Below are positions 6,742 through 12,770 of a DNA stretch of 17,535 nucleotides, one piece after another. Numbering within the stretch: the stretch's first letter is position 1; each line of letters begins with the position of its first letter. A program made the position numbers and the translations under genes. A model generated the notes under the pieces. That model searched no databases, was not told the origin of the DNA, and saw nothing but the letters and a program-made list of their open reading frames with translations. Source of the DNA: UBA2329 sp964577215 (GTDB taxonomy: Bacteria; Bacteroidota; Bacteroidia; Chitinophagales; Saprospiraceae); the NCBI GenBank assembly GCA_964577215.1, contig CAZNYK010000086.1, forward strand, positions 1-17,535, read 5' to 3'.

Positions 6742-7662
6742 ATGCCCCGTGATCCCGCGTCGAACTTTACTGCGCTCCGCACCCGCATAGCGCCTACGCC
6801 CAGCGGTTTTCTTCACTTGGGGAATGGCGCTTCTTTCGTGGCCGCATGGGCATTGGCCCGCGCGGCAGGCGGCGCCGTGCTGCTGCGCATCGACGACCTG
6901 GACCGCGCCCGGTTCAGGATGGAATATTTAGACGATATCTTTTTCACTTTAGACTGGCTGGGGCTCGACTATGACGAAGGGCCAGCCTCTCCGCAGGACT
7001 TCTTGGATCGCTTCTCGCAATGGCAGCGAATGGACCTGTACAGGCAGGCTGCCGGCCAATTGAAAGCACAAAGCCTCCTTTATGCCTGCGATTGCTCGCG
7101 CAAACGCATCAGGGAATATGCTCCCGGCGGCACATATCCCGGCTTCTGCCGCCACAAAAACATCAATTTGGAAAGCCCGGGCACGGCATGGCGCGCGCGT
7201 CTTCCGGAGCAATGCGCCGTTCAGTTCAGGGAATGGAAACAGCCCGCCCCCCGCTTGCTGAACCTCGCCGAATGCATGGGAGATTTTATCGTGCGCCAAA
7301 AAGACGAAACCCCTTCCTACCAACTCGCCTCCCTTTGCGACGACCTGCACTGGAACATCAACTTTATCGTGCGCGGAACAGACCTGCTGCCTTCTACCGG
7401 CGCGCAGATATGGCTGGCGCAGCATTTGCCCGGAACGGAACGCTTCCTGGATGCGGAGTTCTTTCATCATCCTTTAGTCAGCGACTCTTCCGGGGAAAAG
7501 CTCTCCAAATCGGCAGGATCAACCTCTTTGGCCGGATGGCGCAAAACAGGCCGCAGCCCGCAGGAAGTGTACCGGCAGGCAGCGCTATGGCTGGGGTTAA
7601 GGGAAGAAGCGGGGGAATCGCCGGAGTCGCTGGCGGAATGTATCCGCCGGGGTGAAACGTAA
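6742..7662 (+). CDS. gluQ: Glutamyl-Q tRNA(Asp) synthetase
   Basis: 306 residues, a class I aminoacyl-tRNA synthetase catalytic core without an anticodon-binding domain, as expected for GluQ-RS (YadB). It attaches glutamate to the queuosine base at position 34 of tRNA(Asp). The HIGH-type motif is in PTPSGFLHLGN (HLGN at 25-28), RIDDLDR follows at 49-55, the zinc site typical of this family is C116-x-C118 with Tyr132-x3-C136, and the KMSKS-type loop is GEKLSKS at 251-257. The length and retained zinc ligands distinguish it from a truncated GluRS. It lies 61 bases after gldA on the same strand, possibly in the same transcript; the functional link is not obvious. The stop codon lies inside the left arm of the hairpin at 7661-7705. 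Confidence 0.93.
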   Translation: MPRDPASNFTALRTRIAPTPSGFLHLGNGASFVAAWALARAAGGAVLLRIDDLDRARFRMEYLDDIFFTLDWLGLDYDEGPASPQDFLDRFSQWQRMDLYRQAAGQLKAQSLLYACDCSRKRIREYAPGGTYPGFCRHKNINLESPGTAWRARLPEQCAVQFREWKQPAPRLLNLAECMGDFIVRQKDETPSYQLASLCDDLHWNINFIVRGTDLLPSTGAQIWLAQHLPGTERFLDAEFFHHPLVSDSSGEKLSKSAGSTSLAGWRKTGRSPQEVYRQAALWLGLREEAGESPESLAECIRRGET

Positions 7663-7705
7663 GTCATCCCAAACCGTGGCGAAATATCAAAGTTCGGGAT
7701 GACTT
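7661..7705. terminator. Hairpin between convergent genes
   Basis: AAGTCATCCC (7661-7670) and GGGATGACTT (7696-7705) are perfect 10-base inverted arms with a 25-base loop. It overlaps the gluQ stop codon and ends 15 bases before the stop of the opposing lipoprotein gene, a good place for a bidirectional transcription stop. No T-run follows on either strand. GTCATCCC-type arms recall dispersed palindromic intergenic repeats seen in many bacterial genomes, so it may also be a member of a genome-wide repeat family. Confidence 0.55.
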
Positions 7706-7720
7706 CCGGTTCAGCGCATC

Positions 7721-8185
7721 TTACTGATGGTAAGCAGCATTGTGTGCCAGGGCGCCGCCGCACTGCGAGCAGTTTCCGGCAGTGCCGCTTCCGCCTGAGC
7801 AACCGTTGCTGCAAATGTAGTGCCATACGCCGGCTGCGTTCTGGGGCGGATCAGAAGGCGGCGGGGTGATGGAGGGCGCCGGCTGTGCCCCCGGGTTTTG
7901 AGGGTCGCTCAAAGTCGGAGCAGGAGGCGTGGCATTGCCCTGGTTGTGGAAAGCGTCATTGTGCAGGTAATCCGAACCGCATACAGGGCATTTGCCTGCC
8001 ACATCGCCGCCGCTGCCTGCGCAGTTATTCGGGCAAATGTAGTGCAATACCGCACTGGTAGCACCCGCCGCCGGGGCAGGTGCGGTAACCGATTGGCTGT
8101 CGGTAGAAGGGCTTTTCCCGTCTCTTTTACAAGCTGTAAAAAGAATCGCCGCAAAGGCAAAGGTCAAAATAATCGCAGATCTCAT
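7721..8185 (-). CDS. Lipoprotein with two zinc-ribbon-like repeats
   Basis: 154 residues from ATG 8185. The N-terminus has a signal peptide with lipobox FTAC (cysteine 19). Two copies of a cysteine/histidine module follow: HYIC-x3-C...C-x2-CG...H-N-x-A-F-H at about 48-80 and HYIC-x3-C...C-x2-CG...H-N-A-A-Y-H at about 122-153, joined by a Pro/Ala-rich linker (about 83-118). Each module has four cysteines and two histidines in equivalent places, which fits a zinc-ribbon or metal-binding knuckle; it loosely recalls the YxCPMHP...CPxCGM heavy-metal-binding domain. The role is unknown; metal binding at the cell envelope is an inference. A longer reading frame extends to 8362, but the exact promoter element TATCTTTG at 8202-8209 and the lipobox support 8185. 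Confidence 0.78.
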   Translation of the reverse strand: MRSAIILTFAFAAILFTACKRDGKSPSTDSQSVTAPAPAAGATSAVLHYICPNNCAGSGGDVAGKCPVCGSDYLHNDAFHNQGNATPPAPTLSDPQNPGAQPAPSITPPPSDPPQNAAGVWHYICSNGCSGGSGTAGNCSQCGGALAHNAAYHQ

Positions 8186-8201
8186 GTTTTGAATTTTGCG
8201 G

Positions 8202-8209
8202 CAAAGATA
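8202..8209 (-). promoter_or_regulatory. Bacteroidota -7 promoter element for the zinc-ribbon lipoprotein
   Basis: On the minus strand this reads TATCTTTG, an exact TAnnTTTG match, about 16 bases upstream of ATG 8185. It sits in the 55-base space after the upstream membrane protein gene, so the lipoprotein can be transcribed on its own. Confidence 0.6.
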
Positions 8210-8217
8210 GTACTTTG

Positions 8218-8228
8218 GCACTAAGTGC
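8218..8228. promoter_or_regulatory. Operator-like palindrome beside the lipoprotein promoter
   Basis: GCACT-A-AGTGC is a perfect palindrome with 5-base arms. It lies 8 bases upstream of the -7 element on the minus strand, where a repressor or activator would be expected to act. The arms are short enough to be chance. Confidence 0.25.
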
Positions 8229-8240
8229 AGCGTAAAATAC

Positions 8241-9146
8241 TTACCGGCACCGTTCTTTTGCCGCCCGGGCAAAAGGCACATCCCGTACCAGGCGGAGATA
8301 GGTATTTCTATTGTGGCCGGGATGAAGGTCCGGATCGGCTGCTTGCCAGAAAAAATCGGCATAGCCGGCTACTTGTTTCAATTCAAACGCAATGCGGAGC
8401 AGGCAGGCGGCATAGGCCTCGTCCAATTCGGGATGAAGCCTCATGTGCTCCTGTAAAGCCCGGATCCGGTAGCGTTCCACCTGCTCAGGCGCAGGCTTGT
8501 TGAAATCCATGACGGAAACATCGGGGCGGGTGGGGTGATAGCGCACTTCAAATTCGTCGCCTTCTTCCAGCAGCATCCCGTTGGGCAATATGCGGCCGGG
8601 CGGCATTTCAATTTTCACCTCCCGTATTTGCCCGCCGCCGGCGTAGGAGTAAAACGCTTCGGTATTTCCGCGATTTCCCGCCGTGAAAAATACTCTTCCG
8701 GTGGCTTCCACGCCATAATTATTCAACAACTCGATCTGGGCTTTTTGCCTCGATCGCTTTTCTCCGCGAAGGGCAAAAAAACTAAAGACCGCGCTACAGA
8801 TCAGCACCCCGCCCACAAAAAGGATCAACTGAAGGCGGTATTTCTTATGGCGGCGGCGCCGTTCCCGGTTGAAAGGCGTATCAACTTCCCGGTTGCTTTC
8901 AAGGGAGTAGTGAAAAGTATTCCCTTCGCGTTTTATGCGGATTTCGCAGAGGTCTTCCTCGATGAAAAACGGAAAGCTGGCCGAGTCCAGCACGTTGAAA
9001 TCTATGGCTACGATCTCGTTATTGCAATACACCACCAGATGCCCGCTCTCCGTGCCGTGGTACAACCCGATGATGTATTGCTGCCCGTTGGCGTTGCGGT
9101 ACGACCAGTTGAACTGCGCCAAAATGTATGCGTTTTGCGATGGCAA
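8241..9146 (-). CDS. Single-pass membrane protein with DUF3592-like domain
   Basis: About 301 residues. An N-terminal soluble part (1-95) includes YRNANGQQYIIGLYHGTESGHLVVYCNNEIVAIDF and is rich in beta strands; a basic stretch RERRRRHKKYR (94-104) precedes one transmembrane helix (about 105-127), which by the positive-inside rule puts the N-terminus in the cytoplasm. The region after it (about 140-215), VEATGRVFF...GDEFEVRYHPTRPDVSVM, has the pattern of DUF3592 domains. The C-terminal 80 residues look helical. No enzyme motif is seen and the function is unknown. There is no ATG near the beginning: TTG 9146 or TTG 9122 must be used; a near-match promoter (TATCTTTT, 9166-9173) is compatible with both. 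The next gene downstream starts 55 bases after the stop. Confidence 0.7.
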   Translation of the reverse strand: MPSQNAYILAQFNWSYRNANGQQYIIGLYHGTESGHLVVYCNNEIVAIDFNVLDSASFPFFIEEDLCEIRIKREGNTFHYSLESNREVDTPFNRERRRRHKKYRLQLILFVGGVLICSAVFSFFALRGEKRSRQKAQIELLNNYGVEATGRVFFTAGNRGNTEAFYSYAGGGQIREVKIEMPPGRILPNGMLLEEGDEFEVRYHPTRPDVSVMDFNKPAPEQVERYRIRALQEHMRLHPELDEAYAACLLRIAFELKQVAGYADFFWQAADPDLHPGHNRNTYLRLVRDVPFARAAKERCR

Positions 9147-9165
9147 TATAACGCTGTTTGCCGGA

Positions 9166-9173
9166 AAAAGATA
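9166..9173 (-). promoter_or_regulatory. Near-match -7 element for the DUF3592-like gene
   Basis: On the minus strand this reads TATCTTTT, one mismatch from TAnnTTTG, 19 bases upstream of the TTG start at 9146. It is the best promoter candidate for this gene. Confidence 0.35.
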
Positions 9174-9217
9174 CGGTTCTCGCCATTATTAAGCTGCAAG
9201 ATGGGCCGGCAGCACCT

Positions 9218-9225
9218 TACCTTTG
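9218..9225 (+). promoter_or_regulatory. Bacteroidota -7 promoter element for the PaaY-like gene
   Basis: TACCTTTG is an exact TAnnTTTG match ending 21 bases before ATG 9247. It supports the ATG over the TTG at 9223, which lies inside the element itself. Confidence 0.6.
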
Positions 9226-9246
9226 CGACACACAAACGGATATGCA

Positions 9247-9843
9247 ATGTTCTATGCTTTCAAAGGGTTCCGACCGGTGATACATGATTCCGCCTTCGTG
9301 CATCCCCAGGCCGCCGTCACGGGCAATGTCGTCATCGGCCGCGATGTGTACATCGGGCCTGGCGCGGCTATTCGCGGCGATTGGGGCGGTATCGTCATCG
9401 AAGACGGCTGCAACGTGCAGGAAAACTGCACTATTCACATGTTTCCCGGTATCACCGTATATCTGCGCGAGGGCGCACATATCGGGCACGGCGCCATTAT
9501 TCACGGGGCGCATATCGGGCGCAATGTGCTGGTGGGTATGAACTCGGTCATAATGGACGAAGTGGAAATCGGCGACGAGTGCATTATCGGCGCGTTGTGC
9601 TTCATCAAAGCCGGTGAAACAATTCCACCGCGAAGCATGGTGCTGGGCAACCCGGGGCGCATCGTAAAAACGGTGAGCGACGATATGATTGCCTGGAAGA
9701 CACAGGGCACCCGCCTTTACCAGGCCCTGCCCGCCGAATGCAGCGCCTGCCTGGAGCCTTGCGAGCCGCTGCGCGAATTGCCCCCTGAGCGGCCCGCCCA
9801 GGAGATACTTTACGAGACATGGAAAAAAATAAAGCCCGACTGA
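9247..9843 (+). CDS. Gamma-carbonic-anhydrase-like hexapeptide-repeat protein (PaaY/CaiE type)
   Basis: 198 residues folding as a left-handed beta helix of hexapeptide repeats (about 18-135: VVIGRDVYIGPGAAIRGDWG, AHIGHGAIIHGAHIGRNVLVG). The family forms trimers with zinc held between subunits; the expected histidines are H64, H81 and H86 in IHMFP and GHGAIIHG. The closest style is PaaY/CaiE: SFVHP near the start, MIAWKTQGTRLYQ and CLEPCEPLRELPP near the end. PaaY is a thioesterase in phenylacetate degradation and CaiE is linked to carnitine metabolism, but no paa or cai genes are nearby, so the reaction here is open. Cytoplasmic. Promoter at 9218-9225. The MoxR-type ATPase begins 43 bases after the stop on the same strand. 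Confidence 0.88.
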   Translation: MFYAFKGFRPVIHDSAFVHPQAAVTGNVVIGRDVYIGPGAAIRGDWGGIVIEDGCNVQENCTIHMFPGITVYLREGAHIGHGAIIHGAHIGRNVLVGMNSVIMDEVEIGDECIIGALCFIKAGETIPPRSMVLGNPGRIVKTVSDDMIAWKTQGTRLYQALPAECSACLEPCEPLRELPPERPAQEILYETWKKIKPD

Positions 9844-9886
9844 GCGCATAGTTTCCGTACTTTCGCATTGAAACGACTTGAAAACC

Positions 9887-10975
9887 ATGGCTGAAACGCT
9901 TCAAATACTCCGCCCGCCTGCCGAAACGGCCTACGCCGCCGAACTTGAGGCCCTGGCCGCGGCGGATACCCATCCACGACCAGCCAACTGGATACTATCA
10001 CCCTGGGCGGTAGTGAATTACATCATGGGGTGCCGCCTGCCCGACGGCATGGAAATCGAACCCAAGTATTTCGGCGACCGGCGGCTCATTGAAATTGCCG
10101 TCGCCACCCTGGCAACCGACCGGGCACTGCTCCTGCTCGGCATTCCCGGCACGGCCAAGACCTGGGTGGCCGAACACTTGGCCGCCGCCATCAGCGGCGA
10201 CTCCACACTCCTCGTGCAGGGCAGCGCCGGCATGAGCGAAGACCTGCTGCGCTACGGCTGGAATTATGCCCGCCTCCTCGCGGAGGGGCCAAGCGCCGGC
10301 GCTTTAGTGCCCAGCCCGGTGATGCATGCCATGGAGCACGGCAAAATTGCCCGCGTGGAAGAACTCACCCGCATTCCGGCAGATGTACAAGACACCCTCA
10401 TTACTGTTCTTTCGGAAAAAACCCTGCCCATCCCTGAACTCAATTCCGCCGTTCAGGCCCGGCACGGGTTCAACCTCATAGCTACGGCCAACGACCGCGA
10501 CAAAGGCGTCAATGAACTGTCGAGCGCCTTGCGCCGCCGCTTCAACACGGTCGTCATGCCCTTACCCACCGACTTTGAGGAAGAGGTGGCCATCGTCGTC
10601 AACCGGGTGGAAAAAACCGGCAAAACCCTTCAATTGCCGCCCGGTTCCGCCCCGGTGGAGGAAATACGCCGCCTGGTTACTATTTTCAGGGAGTTGCGCA
10701 GCGGCAAAACGGAAGATGGACGCACAAAGCTCAAATCGCCCAGCAGTACCCTTAGCGCAGCCGAAGCCATATCCGTCATCACCAACGGCCAGGCGTTGGC
10801 GGTGCACTTTGGCGACGGCGTCATCAGGGCCGCAGATATTGCATCGAGCCTCAGCGGCGCCATCATCAAAGACCCCGTTCAGGATAATATCGCCTGGCAG
10901 GAATACTTAGAGACCGTGGTCAAAGAACGCAAAGGCTGGAACGACTTGTACCGGGCCTGTAAGGCGGTTCTATGA
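9887..10975 (+). CDS. MoxR-family AAA+ ATPase, YehL-like
   Basis: 362 residues from ATG 9887. One AAA+ module (about 65-240): Walker A GIPGTAKT at 85-92 (Ala in place of the usual Gly before Lys, as in MoxR proteins), a Walker B segment IARVEEL at 154-160 with Glu in place of the usual Asp, sensor 1 ATAND with Asn202, and arginine-finger region ALRRRF at 214-219. The remainder is the helical lid. MoxR proteins act as chaperone-like ATPases, usually with a von Willebrand factor A partner, to mature or insert metal in other proteins. The LSEKTLPIPEL and NDRDKGVNELSSALRRRFNTVV segments match the YehL-type subgroup, normally encoded with VWA, DUF5682 and SWIM-finger genes. None of these partners is next to it: 43 bases upstream is the PaaY-like gene and the stop abuts the convergent peptidase stop. 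Confidence 0.88.
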   Translation: MAETLQILRPPAETAYAAELEALAAADTHPRPANWILSPWAVVNYIMGCRLPDGMEIEPKYFGDRRLIEIAVATLATDRALLLLGIPGTAKTWVAEHLAAAISGDSTLLVQGSAGMSEDLLRYGWNYARLLAEGPSAGALVPSPVMHAMEHGKIARVEELTRIPADVQDTLITVLSEKTLPIPELNSAVQARHGFNLIATANDRDKGVNELSSALRRRFNTVVMPLPTDFEEEVAIVVNRVEKTGKTLQLPPGSAPVEEIRRLVTIFRELRSGKTEDGRTKLKSPSSTLSAAEAISVITNGQALAVHFGDGVIRAADIASSLSGAIIKDPVQDNIAWQEYLETVVKERKGWNDLYRACKAVL

Positions 10976-12459
10976 TCAGGGTGCGGCCGTCTTGGGCAGA
11001 TAGTAAAGTACCACGCGGTTGCCCGGATGGAAGAATTTCTGCGCTGCCCGGCGAATATCCTCCCTCGTCACTTTCATATAGCGCTCGATCTCCGTATTGA
11101 TCAGGTTGGCATCGCCGAGGTACATTTCGTAGTTGGCCAGGCTCTCGGCTATACCGAGTACGGTAGAATTGGAAGTGACAAAATCGTTTTCTATCTGGTT
11201 GCGCAGTTTCTGGAATTCCTGTTCCGAGATCAGCTCTTCCCGCACGCGGGCAAACTCGGCATCCATAGCGGCTTCGAGTTCGTGAGCAGGTACGCCCATA
11301 TTGGTGATCCCGAAAGCGATGGTCACGCCGGGGTCTTCCATGTCAAGGGGAAAGCTGCCTACAAATATAGCTTTTTGCTGTTCGTCCACCAATGCTTTGG
11401 AAAGGCGGGAGCTTTCACCTTGAGACAACAGCGTGCTCAAGCTACTGACGGCGTAGTAATCCGGAGTGCCCTGCGCCGGAATGCGGTAAGTTTGAATAAC
11501 TGCCGGCAGGCTGATGTTGTCGAATACCGTATCGCGCACCTCGGCTTTCATAGGCGTTTCTACGATGTTGGGGCGGTAGATGGGGCGCGCACTTTTGGGT
11601 ATGGAGCCGAAATATTTGGCTATGAGCTTTTTGGCCTGAACGGGATCAAAATCCCCGGCGATAGAAAGAATGGCATTATTGGGCACATAGAAGTNNNNNN
11701 NNNNNNNNNNNNNNNNNNNNNNNNNNNNNNNNNNNNNNNNNNNNNNNNNNNNNNNNNNNNNNNNNNNNNNNNNNNNNNNNNNNNNNNNNNNNNNACGGGA
11801 TCAAAATCCCCGGCGATAGAAAGAATGGCATTATTGGGCACATAGAAGTCTTTGTAGAAATTGACATAGTCATCATCGGTAGCGGCATCCAGGTGCTCCA
11901 TAGACCCGATGACCGGCCAGCGGTAAGGATGCTCGCTGTAAGCCCGCTTGAATGCTTCTTCGAGCAGAGAGCCATAGGGTTGGTTATCCACGCGCTGGCG
12001 GCGCTCTTCCTTCACTACCTGGCGTTGGGTCTCGATACCTTCCTTTTCCACTTTGGCATGCAGCATGCGCTCCGACTCCAGCCACAGGCCCAATTCCAGT
12101 TGATTGGAGGGAAGCACTTCGTAGTAGAAGGTTCGGTCCCAGGTGGTGTTGGCGTTCAGGGTGCCGCCGGCGCGCTGGATGTACTTGTCGAATTCGCCCC
12201 GTTGAATATTGGCGGAGCCTTCAAAGAGAAGATGCTCAAAGAAATGGGCAAAACCGGTGCGATCGGGTTTTTCATTTTTTGAGCCCACATGATACATTAC
12301 ACTCACTGCCACGATGGGGGTGGACTTATCCTGGTGCAGGATTACCTTGAGACCGTTGTCGAGGCTGTATTTTTCAAATTTGATAGCGGTGCTCTGCGCC
12401 GGCAATAGCCCGTACAGCGCAACGCAAAAAAATAAAGCAAGTGCGTTTTTGAGTAACAT
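10976..12459 (-). CDS. M16-family zinc peptidase (interrupted by a false gap)
   Basis: Joining across the second gap gives one intact reading frame of 442 residues: the 155 bases of Ns plus duplicated flank are not a multiple of three and break the frame only in the assembly. The N-terminus MLLKNALALFFCVALYGLLPAQ is a signal peptide, so the enzyme works in the periplasm or at the surface. The M16 inverted zinc motif HxxEH is HFFEH at 72-76, followed about 75 residues later by the glutamate cluster KEERRQ (151-152) that supplies the third ligand, then HPYRWPVIGS and the second half domain. This is a short single-chain M16B (processing-peptidase/PqqL-like) enzyme. These often occur as tandem pairs; here only one is seen. 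ATG 12459 is preferred over TTG 12486. The stop abuts that of the ATPase gene. Confidence 0.9.
11640..11694. repeat. 55-bp direct repeat, left copy (second gap flank)
   Basis: Identical to 11795-11849. Both copies encode the same peptidase segment (YVPNNAILSIAGDFDP), so only one is real. Confidence 0.9.
11695..11794. other. Second assembly gap of 100 N, probably artificial
   Basis: Exactly 100 Ns between identical 55-bp flanks, as at the first gap. Removing 155 bases restores a continuous peptidase frame with a normal family sequence across the join, which is strong evidence that no sequence is missing. Confidence 0.9.
11795..11849. repeat. 55-bp direct repeat, right copy (second gap flank)
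   Basis: Identical to 11640-11694. It is the second written copy of the same peptidase-coding segment. Confidence 0.9.
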
Positions 12460-12557
12460 ATCAGAATGTGTTTGAATTGAAGACAAAGAAAAGGATTCTC
12501 GGTGAACAACATTGTTTTTTCCTCCGGGTTCTTTATTTCCCCGGGAAAATTACTCCA

Positions 12558-12581
12558 TATCCGGGGATGCTATGCCGGATA
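12558..12581. promoter_or_regulatory. Inverted repeat upstream of the adhesin gene
   Basis: TATCCGG (12558-12564) and CCGGATA (12575-12581) are perfect arms around a 10-base loop, about 80 bases upstream of the adhesin -7 element. The spacing and symmetry would suit a dimeric DNA-binding protein; a role is unproven. Confidence 0.35.
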
Positions 12582-12661
12582 ACCAGGGAATTGCATCAAG
12601 CTTTGGAGCAGATTTTCTGCCTCCTCAGACTTTTTCCTGCAAATATTGCGAGTTAACCTTG

Positions 12662-12669
12662 TAATTTTG
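12662..12669 (+). promoter_or_regulatory. Bacteroidota -7 promoter element for the adhesin gene
   Basis: TAATTTTG is an exact TAnnTTTG match, implying a leader of roughly 95 bases before ATG 12771. A TTG at 12646-12648 is too close to be the usual -33 element. Confidence 0.5.
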
Positions 12670-12770
12670 CCGCGCTTTGCGGCGTTTGATAGTGCCGGAC
12701 AGCGTTCCCGGCCAAACAAGCATCTATACTGTTACCGAAAGCCGATTTTCAAAACTGACAAGGATATCTC

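Larger units (their letters stand above)
12460..12770. other. Divergent intergenic region with promoters and inverted repeats
   Basis: 311 bases between the divergent peptidase and adhesin genes. It contains an exact -7 element for the adhesin (12662-12669), a one-mismatch element for the peptidase on the minus strand (TTTCTTTG, 12484-12491), an AACAA-CA-TTGTT palindrome (12505-12516), a 7-base inverted repeat (12558-12564 with 12575-12581) and a GC-rich 5-bp hairpin (12669-12683) overlapping the adhesin transcription start. I see no tRNA, riboswitch or small coding gene in it. Confidence 0.55.

Noticed and set aside
6110..6790. Plus-strand frame overlapping gldA in another phase.
   Set aside because: It is Arg/Pro/His-rich and matches no family, the usual look of a shifted frame in GC-rich coding DNA.
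8186..8362. N-terminal extension of the zinc-ribbon lipoprotein up to 8362.
   Set aside because: It would run through the promoter element and the end of the upstream gene and would bury the lipoprotein signal peptide internally.
11620..11850. Apparent frameshift and duplicated segment splitting the M16 peptidase.
   Set aside because: It is explained fully by the 55-bp duplicated flanks and 100 Ns; collapsing them gives one normal frame.
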